A stretch of DNA of 64,000 nucleotides from Apium graveolens. Lineage: Eukaryota > Streptophyta > Magnoliopsida > Apiales > Apiaceae. Both the position numbers and the translations under genes were made by a program. Below the pieces are notes generated by a model. That model was not told the origin of the DNA and ran no database searches. It saw nothing but the letters and a program-made list of their open reading frames with translations. The stretch lies in contig NC_133656.1 of NCBI RefSeq assembly GCF_009905375.1, positions 228,063,739 to 228,127,738 of the forward strand, given 5' to 3'. Positions 10,801-22,420 of this stretch are shown here, in pieces (position 1 is the stretch's first letter; each line of letters starts with the position of its first letter).

Positions 10801-11620
10801 CTAAAATACGAATTGAAAATCAAAGCAACAAAACACAAAATTAATGACAGAAATAGAAAGTAGAGATCAAGAGCTTTCGATTGACTACTCACATGTCTGA
10901 TTTGGAGGTCGGAATCACAATCAAATCTCCGGTTGAAATCAAGAACACCAAACCCTAATTTCTGGAAAATTGGGGAAATTGCAGAATTTCTGATTTTTAA
11001 TTAATTAAAATAATAATAATTAGGTTATTTATAGCTGTAAAATTAATACTCCTAAATAAAATTAAGGGGCTAATTATACATTTAATAAAAATATTTAGCC
11101 CTAATTTTCATAATTTTTGGGTATTAAAATTTAATTTATAAATATTTTATATATACAATATATATGCCAAAATTTCCCAAAAATTGTGAATATTGCAAAA
11201 ATACAAAGAAATAGTATAAATAAAAGTCCTATAAATTTATAAAAATAAAAATATGATTTTTGTGGGGTTTTTAACACCCAATGGGGCCCGGAAAAGTCAT
11301 TTTTCGCAAAACGAGAAAATTTATAAAATATCTAGATGTTCAGAATAATGCGATGATAAAAGCCGTTTGATGAAAAATAAGGCCCATTATTTTATTTGAG
11401 ATACTGGCTTTAAAATCATGGTTTGGGTCGTAAAACGTTTGAAATGAAACCTATGAATACGAAATAAAACATCTGGAAAATACTTTAACATACAGAAATG
11501 ACACGGAATACAAGTGACACGTAACAATTAGGGTTTAACAGATAATCACACATAAATGACACCTTAACACGCCTTATTTATTATAAATATAATACATACG
11601 TAAATTTCCCAGTCATTACA
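7801..11620 (-). repeat. 3' LTR of the gypsy element (3,820 bp)
   Basis: Runs from TGTAACGCCC to GTCATTACA and matches 17691-21496 along its whole length. By eye, the last 340 bp differ from the partner LTR at about 9 positions, mostly transitions. A longer ATA microsatellite at about 9850-9890 and an extra roughly 14-bp GC-rich piece near 10280 account for part of the length difference. It carries a TATA box (minus strand, 11033-11025) and a GC-rich block (10240-10530) in otherwise AT-rich DNA. Confidence 0.95.
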
Positions 11621-11632
11621 TTCTCCCCCCTT
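11621..11632 (-). other. Polypurine tract of gypsy element
   Basis: Read on the minus strand, AAGGGGGGAGAA abuts the start of the 3' LTR (TGTAATGAC). Confidence 0.85.
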
Positions 11633-11657
11633 AATAGGATTCTGTCCTCAGAATCTT

Positions 11658-14600
11658 CTACGAAAACAAATGAGGGTATTTCTTTAACATTTCACTTTCG
11701 AGTTCCCAGGTTGATTCTTCAACCATAGGATTTCTCCACAACACTCGCACTAAATATACAGACTTATTTCTCAATACTTTCTCTTGTCGATATAAAATCC
11801 TTACCGGCTGTTCTACAAAAGATAAATCAGGTTGGATATCTATCGGTTCATACTCTGTTACATGCCTAGAATCAGGATTATATCGCTTAAGCATCGACAC
11901 GTGAAACACATTGTGAATATGTTGCATATGAGGCGGTAAAGCTAATTCGTACGCAACTTTTCCCACTTTCTTCAAAATTTCAAATGGTCCGACGTATCGT
12001 GGCTTCAATTTACCCTTATTGCCAAATCTGGTCAATCCTTTCCATGGTGAAATTTTGAGTAATACGTTTTCTCCTTCCTGGTAGTCCATATCCTTCCTTA
12101 CTTGGTCTGCATGTTTGCGTTGCCTATTTTGCGATGCATCGAGTCATTTTCGAATGAGTTCAATCTTTTCTTTAGTTTGTTGAATTAATTCTGGACCTAA
12201 AATCTTGCGTTCTCCAACTTCATCCGAATGTACTGGTGATCTGCACTTTCTTCCGTATAATGCTTCGTACGTTGGCATTCTAATGCTTGCGTGATAGCTG
12301 TTATTATAAGAAAATTCCACCAAAGGTAAATGCTCATCCCAACTGCATTCGAAATCGATCGCACATACTCATAGCATGTCTTCAATCGTTTGGATAGTTC
12401 TTTCACTTTGCCCATCGGTTTGCGGATGATAAGCGGTACTCATGTTTAATTTAGTTCCAAGACATTCTTGAAATTGTCTCCAAAATCTTGAGTTGAAACG
12501 AGGATCTCGATCAGACACGATAGATATTGGAACTTCATGTCGTATCACAATTTCCTTGAGATATAAATGCACTAGCTTGTCAAGCGAAAATCTTTCGTTA
12601 ATTGGTAGAAAATATGCCGACTTCGTGAGTCTGTCAATGATTACCCATATCGCATCATGATTTGCCCTAGTCCTCGGTAGTCCTACTACAAAACCCATCG
12701 CTAGATGTTCCCATTTCCATTCTGGAATGTCTAACGGTTGTAATAATCCGCTCGGATGTTGATGTTCCGCTTTAACTCGCTGGCATGTGTAGCATTTACT
12801 TACCCATTCTGTTATTTCCTTCTTCATGTTTGGCCACCAAAAGTTTTCCTTCAGATCGCGATACATCTCGGTGCTTCCTGGATGAATGGAATACTTCGAA
12901 CTGTGCGCATCTCGCATTATTTCTTCTTTTAATTCTGCCTCGTTAGGGATCCAGATTCTCGATGTAAAGCGTAAAATTCCTTCATTATCTTTCTGAGTTG
13001 TGATCTTTTCTCCCGTTAGGTTGTCATCTTGACCCGTCACTTTTTCTTGACAGCGGCGAATCTTCTCTAGCAACTCCGGTTGGAAAGTCATAGCGTAGAT
13101 AGCTTCTACAGATTCATTGGGAATACGAATCTCGATTTCTAATTTGTCGAATTCCTTGGCTAATTCTTCGCATAAAGTTAACCGATTCAATATTTTTTTC
13201 CTGCTCAGCGCATCTGCTACAACATTTGCTTTCCTTGGATGATAACTGATCGTGACATCGTAATCTTTAATCAATTCCAGCCATCGACGTTGCCGCATGT
13301 TCAGCTCCCTTTGCGTAAAGATATACTTCAGACTTTTATGATCCGTGTAGATTTCGCATTTTTCACCGTAGAGATAATGTCTCCAAAGTTTCAATGCAAA
13401 TACGATCGCTGCCAATTCCAGGTTATGAGTGGGATATTTCTGTTCATGAGGTTTAAGTTGTCTCGAAGTATATGCGATGACGTTACCGTGCTGCATCAAT
13501 ACACATCCTAACCCGCGATACGAAGCATCGCTGTAAATGACGAAATTCCCTTGCTCGTCTGGCAATACTAGTACTGGTGCGGTTACTAACCGATTCTTCA
13601 ACTCTTGGAAACTTTCTTCACATTTATCATTCCATACAAACTTTTCACTTTTTCGAGTTAACTTGGTTAACGGCGTTGCTATTTTCACAAAATCTTTAAC
13701 AAATCTTCTATAATATCTTGTCAATCCCAAGAAACTTCGAATTTCCGTCGGGGTCTTTGGTCTTTCCCAATTTAATACAGCTTCAATCTTCGATGAATCG
13801 ACTTGGATGCCTTCTCTACTGATGATATGCCCTAGAAATTGTACTTCCCTTAACCAGAATTCACATTTTGAGAATTTCGTGTACAGTTGCTCTTTCCTCA
13901 GAATTTCCAAAGCTATCCTCAAGTTCTCTGCATGCTCTTCTTCCGTCTTGGAATAAATCAAGATGTCATCAATAAATATAATCACGAATCTGTCCAAGTA
14001 TTTCTTGAATACCCTGTTCATTAAATCCATGAATGCAGCTGGCGCATTTGTCAAACCGAATGCCATTACAAGAAACTCGTAATGTCCATATCTCATGCGA
14101 AACACAGTCTTGGGAATATCTCCGGCTTTAATCTTCAATTGATGATAGCCTGACCGCAAATCTATCTTTGAAAACCATGCAGCTCCTTTTAGCTGATCAA
14201 ATAAATCGTCAATTCTCGGTAAATGATACTTGTTCTTGATAGTGAGCTTATTCAACTCCCGATAGTCGATGCATAATCGCATGCTGACGTCCTTCTTCTT
14301 CACGAATAACACCGGTGCACCCCATGGGGATACACTAGGTCGTATGATGCTTCAGTCTAGAAGATCTTGCAGTTGCGTTGACAATTCCTTCATCTCGACT
14401 GGAGCCATTCGATATGGAGCTTTCGAAACTGGTTCTGTACCGGGTGCTAGATCAATCGTGAACTCGATTTCTCGATCTGGAGGTAACCCTGGAAGCTCGT
14501 CTGGAAAGATGTCCGGAAATTCACACATAACTGAAATGTCTTCTATTTTAGGACTTCCTTTTTCAGTATCTAATACATAAGCTATGTACACTTCACAACC

Positions 14601-16208
14601 TTGTCGAAGCAATCGTTTGGTCTGCATTACTGTAAGAATTTTTTTTCGCTATTTTTCGCCCTTGAATGTTACCGTTGCATTTTCCGTAGTTCACAATTTG
14701 ACTTTCTTATTCGCGCAGTCTATCTGAGCATTATGACATGCTAACCAATCCATTCCAAAAATGATATCGAATTCTCCTAGCTTAAAAGGAATTAAGTCTA
14801 CAGAAAAATGATGTACAGCTATTTCGATATCACAAGCAGGACACACACGATCTACCGAAACTTGGTCGTCATTCGCTAATTTTATAATTAACTTCTCGCC
14901 CAACCATTCGATTTCGCAATGTAATTTATCAAGAAATTCTTCAGAAATAAATGAACGGGTAGCTCCAGAATCAATTAATACTTTTAAATCTACGGAGTTC
15001 ACCAAAAGTGTACATGCGATCACACTTGGACTCTACACTGTTTCTTTCATTGTCATGTTGAAAGTCCTTGCTTTGGGTTGATTCGGCGGCGGTGGAGGAG
15101 GTAATACCAATACTTTCGGAATAGTGGCTGCCATTGCTGGTCCTTTACAATTCCTAGCGATATGCCCTTTCTTTCCGCATTGGTAGCAAGTGATTTCTGC
15201 TATTTTTCCTGTTGGACATTCATTAGAATAGTGCTCTTTCTGCTTGCATTTGAAACATGTCACATCTGCTTTAATACATACGTCGGTATGCTTGCGTCCA
15301 CAAGTTTTGCAATACGGCACCGGAACCTTAACAATTCCCTGCTGCTTGGAGGCTTGGAAACGATTACCTGTTTTTTGTGTACCTTGTCCTATCCTTTTGA
15401 AATTTAAATTTTCCCGGGCTTGAAATCCCGGCTTCCTGTTAGAACGGTCTTGGAAACTTCCCTGTCCTCTGTCTCGTTGAGATCTTTCACTTTCTCCTTC
15501 GATGATTAAAGCTTTCTGGACTACGGCGGTATATGTGGTTAATTCAAAAACTGCAACTTGTCCACGGATCCACGGTCGTAATCCCTCTTGAAACTTCTGA
15601 ACTCGTTTCTCTTCAGTGTCAACCTGTTCTGGGACAAACCTAGCCAACTCATTAAATTTGGCCTCATACTCTGTCACGGACATACTTCCCTGCTTCAGTT
15701 CCAAAAACTTTATCTGCATCTGATTTCTCACGTAGCGAGGAAAATGCTTTTCTAAAAACAACTCTTTGAACCTATCCCAAGTAATAACATCTTCACCCTC
15801 TAAAGCCTTTTTAGATTCCCACCAATAATTTGCCTCTCCCTTCAACAAGTAATTAGCAAAATCAGTCTTCTGGTCCTCACCTATCTTCACTAGTGCAAAT
15901 GCTTTCTCTATTTCTTTTAACCAGGTGGTGGCTTTAATAGGATCAGTAGACCCATCAAATTCTGGAGATTTAACTGCCTGAAATTGCTTAAAAGTAACAA
16001 CAGGTAATGCTGGTGGTAATTGAGGCTCAGGACGAGGTGGCTGCTGTACCATTTGTTGTTGTATTTGCTGTTGTTGATGCTGCATCTGCTGCTGCATCAT
16101 AACCATCTGTTGTTGCATCAGATGGAACATTTGGTTCATGGTCTCGTTAGTCCGATCTTCGGAATTGTTGTTAGAGGTCTCATCCCTAGTCTTTCTTTTT
16201 GGTGCCAT
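11658..16208 (-). pseudogene. Gypsy gag-pol polyprotein, one frame with six nonsense codons
   Basis: From ATG at 16208 (MAPKRK) to TAG at 11658 the same frame runs 1,517 codons without a frameshift. In order: a glutamine-rich N-terminus; the retrotransposon gag domain (WLKEIEKAF to IEGESE); CCHC knuckles around residues 320-365, including CYQCGKKGHIARNC; protease VLIDSGATRSFIS; RT with the conserved [10 protein letters not shown] and FIDDIL (YIDD-box equivalent); RNase H ([14 protein letters not shown]); an HHCC-type integrase zinc finger; the integrase core; and a chromodomain-like tail ending KYPHLFS. In-frame stops: TAG 15035-15033 (between gag and protease), TGA 14693-14691, TAG 14651-14649, TGA 14354-14352, TGA 12371-12369, TGA 12146-12144. 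Relatives normally have one uninterrupted gag-pol ORF. The gag part (390 residues) is still intact. Confidence 0.93.
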
Positions 16209-16520
16209 CTTCTTCTGATAATAAAATAAGTGATATTTCTTTAACAGTTTAATAAACAATTGACAGTAGGTAAGAAAACAATTTATCATGTATTAACAAC
16301 ATGCTTTAAATAAAGAAAACGGTTGCTGAATATAAAAACTGGAAATGTAAGTAGTCAAATAAAATATTTGTTCTTTTCTTTTCTGTTTCTTTTTCTCTTT
16401 TTTTTCTCTTTTTTTTTTCAACAGGAATTATAATATGGAAAGCTGAAAAAATAATAAGGTGAAAGTAAATGTTGTAAAACTGTAAAGACTGAAATTTAAA
16501 TAAAAGAAATTTGAAAAAGT

Positions 16521-16560
<40 letters not shown>

Positions 16561-16765
16561 ACACCAGCCTTAGGTGTAAATGCTTCATACAAAAAGTCTC
16601 GTGCTACTGGTAATCACTACGGCTACAAGTCATACTATCACTACAGGTCAAAATCCTACTACAGGTTAATCTACTAATACACGCATACACACTACTCACT
16701 AGGTTATACTATGCTGCCTCTATATACATCTGTACTCTGAAGTCACTGTCTCAACTGTCACTGTC

Positions 16766-17499
16766 TCAAAACCCAGGCGGAATACGCTTAAGCTCCTCTC
16801 TAAGTTCCTGGACCAAGGTCTGTGCCAAGCGGAATATCCTGTAGAATTCTGCGAAAGAAGGTGGTCCCTCATGGGTCAAATCATCAAGTCCCAAGTGGCA
16901 CTCATCAACACTAATTGCAATCGCTGTCTCACATAATAATCCGGCTATAGGGCCGCTAACGGTCCTCTGTCCCTCTGATCAAACAGATGCATAATCTCTC
17001 GACACCATGCCCGCCAATACTCCACATCATCCCTCATAACTCTATACTCATGGTATGGTACCATATATGGCTGAGCAACCTGACCTACTGACTCCTGTGA
17101 AGGAACCCTCGGAATACCTGCACCCTGCTGTGGTAAACCTAACTGTAGATCCACATCATGCTCTCCCATCCCCTCGACTGGAATCATATGAAACACATTT
17201 GGTTCCGGGGCATGCACTGGTATAGGAGATAACAATGGTGGTGGTGGTAACTCCTGCTCAATACCTGGTATAAACTGATGCTCAACTGGTAAAGGAACCA
17301 TCGGCTCAAAGAACTCAAAGGGATCAAACATCTTTATGGGGTCATGAACTATCCCCTGTACTGGTGGTACCGGCTCATGTGGTAATGGTGGTGAAGGTGG
17401 TAGAGGAGAAAACATGTACTCAGATACTGGAGGTATAACTGGTGCTGCTGGCCCGGTAACTGTCCTTTCGGAAGATGCAGAATAACCAGAAGATGCCAT
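16766..17499 (-). pseudogene. Extra proline-rich ORF between primer site and gag, one frameshift
   Basis: Starts at ATG 17499 (MASSGYSAS) in a context like that of the gag start. The first frame runs 184 codons to a stop at 16945. It is rich in proline, acidic and hydrophobic residues (PPSPPLPHEPVPP, FDPFEFFEPM), then helical (EYRVMRDDVEYWRAWCREI). Immediately beyond the stop another frame stays open for about 60 codons to TGA at 16768-16766, with well-behaved helical sequence (SFAEFYRIFRLAQTLVQEL). A single one-base indel near 16945-16950 would join them, giving a product of about 245 residues. I recognise no known domain. It is not gag-like and has no zinc knuckle. Its position resembles the additional ORFs described in some plant gypsy elements. 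Function unknown. Confidence 0.6.
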
Positions 17500-17675
17500 C
17501 TGATAATATACCAAAGAAAAGAAAAAGTCATTAAACAATCCTAAGATTTATACTTCCCTATTCAAATCTGACCTACATCCTAACACTATTCTTCCTATTT
17601 GACTATCCCTATCCTATGTGATCTCCCTATCTTATCTTAATCCTAATGTTCTTATTTTCAGGGACCAAACTTACA

Positions 17676-17687
17676 GCTCTGATGCCA
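17676..17687 (-). other. Primer binding site of gypsy element
   Basis: Read on the minus strand, TGGCATCAGAGC lies three bases after the 5' LTR. It matches the initiator-methionine tRNA primer site TGGTATCAGAGC with one mismatch. Confidence 0.85.
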
Positions 17688-17690
17688 AAC

Positions 17691-20600
17691 TGTAACGCCC
17701 TCCAGACCCGGGGTATAAGTCTGGGGGTTACTAGCTAATCTCCAAAATCTGTACAATCTGATTAACAAATAATATAGAAATGAAACTAAACCCCTTTAAT
17801 ATTAAACAGGATCTTTTTAGGCTGAAGTATGAAAACAAGAACCACTAAGTACTTTATTACAAAACCAAATTTAAAATCTCACAAACTCTCTTTATTACAA
17901 ACCATTGTCTAATTCATTTTAAACTAAGTTCAGCTTTTATTCAAACACACACACTATCTATCAACACTCCACCTGTTCAGGCAACTCAAAACTTTCTTCC
18001 TGGATTGGGATCAACACCTTGGGTATGAGAGGATCCCGAGGCTTGACCCGCTTTTTTACCACTCGAGTCCTGATTGGTTTCATATTCCTTCTTAACTGAA
18101 AACAATAAGGTGAATAATAACAAAAGGGGTGAGCCAAAAATTGCTCAACAAGTCCACAAAATACAAACAGTGTTAAGGTAATATAAATGAATCCATAACC
18201 CAGATATATCTGCAAAGATATAACTTCACGAGACTAGAAAGAAGGCCATTACTGGCGATTACAAACGAACTAATCTGGACTAAAGTTCGCAGCTATACCC
18301 AACTGATCAGCCAGGATACAGTGCAGATCTATATCTCACTATATAGATCCCGTTGGACACCCAGGTACTACGGCCCATCTCAAGGATCCGGTTATGTTCC
18401 GGTCCTTAGGATTAAGTAGACTTAATCCCAAAAGTAGTATTATCCAGTCCCTGGAATAGCAACCGGAACGATCAGTATGCTTTGATATATTCTAACCACC
18501 AGAATATATCAATAATTGTGAGTAATAATTGGAATATGAATAATGAATTCAAATGAAGAAAATAATTCAAGAATCGAACAGAAATATGAATAAAAGAATT
18601 AAAAGAGTACAAGCGTAATAAGAATTTGAAATGAATATTACTATTCTGAAAGTAGAATAAAGGAGAAACTTGCCTTCTGCGCGACTCACTGCAATTAAAT
18701 CACCTACTCGACATGCCTTGCTGCCTTAGCTTCTGTTAGCAAAATAGATTGGTTAAGTCATTTTGTACTTCAATTGCATCTGGAATCGACTTCATTTCGT
18801 TCCTAACATCTACCCATGCGCTTATGACTGACTCGTATATTACATATAAACAAGTAAGACTCGATTAACCACATAATACACATAAGCACATAAGCACATA
18901 ATCATTTTCATAGTTAATATAATTTTTAGAATTAAAAATCGATTCGCTGATTGCTCCGCTGATCACCTTCTGCCTCATTTCCCATTTTTCAGGAATTTTT
19001 TGGACTCGTCTCGGTACACATTTCGACTGATAATCAAGTAATTAATAAAGTCAACTAATTTTTAGAAGAAATTAGGTCTTTATATTATTTTTAATGAAAA
19101 GAATTCATTTTTCTGAGTAAAATGGCTTTCGTTTCGCTCAATTCGGACTAACGGTTGAATTATTATCAATTAAGCACTGATAATTCAATTTATTATTCAC
19201 AATAAATAATTATTACAAATTTTTAAATTCTAAAATAATTATTTAAGAAAAATCAAAGTCAAAAATAATTTTTTTATAATTTTTTGGAGTTAAAATGAAT
19301 AAGTTATGATTTATTGAAAGTTATTTGATTAATTATCGAAATAATTAATCACTTTTAATGATTTAATAAATAAATAACAAATAAATAATTATTTAGTAAT
19401 TTAAAATAATTAATCCCTAATTATTAGGATTAATCACAATTTATTACAAATATTTACAACTTATCATTATTTATTTGATTAGATCGATTATTTACAAATA
19501 AATAATCGATACACTCAGCTGATACAATAACTATCGAATAAATAAACTATTATTTGAATCAGAATTCGATTCAACGATCCACTACTCATATTTCTACGAG
19601 TTATTCGCATTTCTCGCATAATTATCGAAACATTACAGTTTTTATTATAATTTATACGATTTAAATTAGCTATCTGTATTTAATTATCCATTACGAATAA
19701 TTATTTTGATATTATACGAATAATTAACTATCGTTCGAATACTAATAATAATAATAATAATAATAATCGAACTTATCGTTCAATTATCCGTGTAATTACG
19801 AGTCAATCGTTTTATTCCCCTAATTATCGAATCGTTTCTCTTAATATTCGATAATAATTATATTCTTTACTTATTAATCATTTACTTAACTTATTAAATA
19901 ATAAATAAATAGATAAATGATTAAATAAATAATTATATACTTAATTAAATCACTAAATTCGAATTTATAAATTAAGAAAATAATTCAGAAACTATTAATA
20001 ATATTTTTTTCAGAATTTAAACAAATTTTTAATTGATTTTAGAATTAATAAAAACTAACTTTGATTTTATAAAATATAATTAAATAATTAAAATCCAGAA
20101 TCATAAATCTGGTTAAGGAAATTGGGTATTGAAGATCAAACCTGGGTCGTACACCGGGTCGAAACCAGGTCTCCAAGAACAGCCGCCCGGTTGCCCAGAA
20201 TCCGGCACCGGGGTCTGTTTCCGGCGAGGCTCAATCGAAGTCAATACGTAATGGTTCGACACCGTTCTTGCTGCCCACACGTTCCACTCGACTCCGTCGT
20301 CACAACCACCCGCTCTGCAACCACCGACGATAGCCCCGTCGTCTCCTCCGGCCAAAAACGAAGCTTTTTCGGCGGGTTAAATCGGAAAAACGGGTCTTGC
20401 TAAAACGGAAACCAAATTCGATGATTCGGGTGTCAAATCAAAGCTTAAACCATTTACAATCGATCCCCAACCATCACAACAATCACAGATCAATCAAAAT
20501 CACATAAAAAATCGATCAAAAATTCGGGTAAAACTACGAACTCGAACCATACCCTCCCGGGGTTATACCAATCAATTAAATACTCAAAATCATTCCTAAG

Positions 20601-21496
20601 ACTCAGGGAAAACTATACGAACCACCAAAATCATCAAACAATTCAAGAATTAAAAACGCCCAATTCGACTATAAACCCTAAAATACGAATTGAAAATCAA
20701 AGCAACAAAACATAAAATTAACGACAGAAATAGAAAGTAGAGATCAAGAGCTTTCGATTGACTACTCACATGTCTGATTTGGAGGTCGGAATCACGATCA
20801 AATCTCCGGTTGAAATAAAGAACACCAAACCCTAATTTCTGGAAAATTGGGGAAATTGCAGAATTTCTGATTTTTAATTAATTAAATTAATAATAATTAG
20901 GGTATTTATAGCTGTAAAATTAATACTCCTAAATAAATTTAAGGGGCTAATTATACATTTAATAAAAATATTTAGCCCTAATTTTCATAATTTTTGGTTA
21001 TTAAAATTTAATTTATAAATATTTTATATATACAATATATATGCCAAAATTTCCCAAAATTGTGAATATTGCAAAAATACAAAGAAATGGTATAAATAAA
21101 AGTCCTATAATTTTATAAAAATAAAAATGTGATTTTTGTGGGGTTTTTAACACCCAATGGGGCCCGGAAAAGTCATTTTTCGTAAAACGAGAAAATTTAT
21201 AAAATATCTAGATGTTCAGAATAATGCGATGGTAAAAGCCGTTTGATAAAAAATAAGGCCCATTATTTTATTTGAGATACTGGCTTTAAAATCATGGTTT
21301 GAGTCGTAAAACGTTTGAAATGAAACCTATGAATACGAAATAAAACATCCGGAAAATACTTTAACATACAGAAATGACACGGAATACACGTGACACGTAA
21401 CAATTAGGGTTTAACAGATAATCACACATAAATGACACCTTAACACGCCTTATTTATTATAAATATAATACATACGTAAATTTCTCATTCGTTACA
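17691..21496 (-). repeat. 5' LTR of the gypsy element (3,806 bp)
   Basis: Runs from TGTAACGCCC to TTCGTTACA, a near-identical partner of 7801-11620. As the 5' copy it holds the promoter (TATA at 20910-20903). U3 is only about 0.6 kb, so most of this LTR (over 3 kb) would be transcribed leader. Confidence 0.95.
20903..20910 (-). promoter_or_regulatory. TATA box of gypsy 5' LTR
   Basis: On the minus strand, GCTATAAATACCC. The equivalent site in the other LTR reads GCTATAAATAACC. Initiation is expected near 20875. About 110 bp downstream of it a good 5' splice-site sequence, ATGTGAGTAG, is present in both LTRs. Confidence 0.55.
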
Positions 21497-22420
21497 AGCT
21501 GAATACCCATATATATTTACGGTTCATATATTTTGTAGGTCGACGTTGGGAGGTCGAAATTGGGCAGTCAAATTATGGAGGCTTAAGAATAATAGTTTAT
21601 TTACTATTATGATCATAAATGAAGTTTACAACCTATTTTTATGGGATGCCAACTTTTGACACCTCATTACCCACGCCACCTTACTTGGCATCCCAATAAC
21701 TCCAATAAAATGCTAACAAGAATATTAAGTCACGTGATGGCACAAGGCGTTGACACCTGTCATTGTAGTTGCTCTAAAAGTCCTTTGCACGTGACAAAAA
21801 CACATACATTACATGTACAAGAAAATATGTATAAAAAATATATAGAAGTTTTTTTCGATTAAAAAAGCTAATATTTAATTTTGAAATTAAATGCAACTTT
21901 TATTTAAATTAAATTTATTTTAGCAAAACAATTTTTTTGCTAATTTATTCTAACAAAGTCAGTTGAGACCATAATAACCATGTACCTCACTCCACAATTT
22001 ATGTTGTTAACAGGAGCTCACTCCACAACTTGTGCATAAAGCTAAATAAGAAACATGAGGGCCCATTTGGATTTAAGACATATACCATTTTATTTTTGTC
22101 AAAGAAATTGACTAATTTAATTTACGGAAAATGTTAGCTTACAGTTTCGCTAAATGTGGTCATATTTTAAATGCTATTTATTTAATCCATCAATTAAATA
22201 TCCCTCACTTTTTTAATTAATTAATTACCATTACTAATCAAGATTAGATTCCCCCATTTGGCTAATTAACATCCCTGTTTCCCCCCATCTTCATCTCACT
22301 TCACATATTTACACTTCCCAATTCCCATACACATCCCTGTCTCTATATTTATTCCAAAAACCCGCACAAAAACAAACACCTCGAAAACAGCAAACCGATT
22401 CAAATCGATCTCTGTCCGAT
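21497..22420. other. Intergenic DNA and upstream region of the TMEM120-like gene
   Basis: No gene or repeat family recognised from 21502 to about 22300. CTATATTTAT at about 22343-22352 could be the TATA box of the downstream gene, about 75 bp before its ATG. Confidence 0.45.

Larger units (their letters stand above)
7801..21496 (-). mobile_element. Complete Ty3/gypsy LTR retrotransposon, Tekay/Del chromovirus type
   Basis: A 13.7-kb minus-strand element. In its own 5' to 3' order: 5' LTR 17691-21496, primer binding site 17676-17687, extra ORF 17499-16766, gag-pol 16208-11658, polypurine tract 11632-11621, 3' LTR 11620-7801. The flanking 5 bases are GGCTG (7796-7800) and AGCTG (21497-21501), a target duplication with one mismatch. 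The order protease, RT, RNase H, integrase defines Ty3/gypsy. The chromodomain-like C-terminus (VLWRNPMVEESTWELE) and the very long LTRs point to the Tekay/Del lineage. All six lesions in gag-pol are nonsense codons, so this copy cannot make Pol without readthrough. Confidence 0.93.

Noticed and set aside
13239..13511. Plus-strand ORFs inside gag-pol (also 14269-14580, 15162-15407, 16020-16229)
   Set aside because: Shadows of the minus-strand polyprotein frame.
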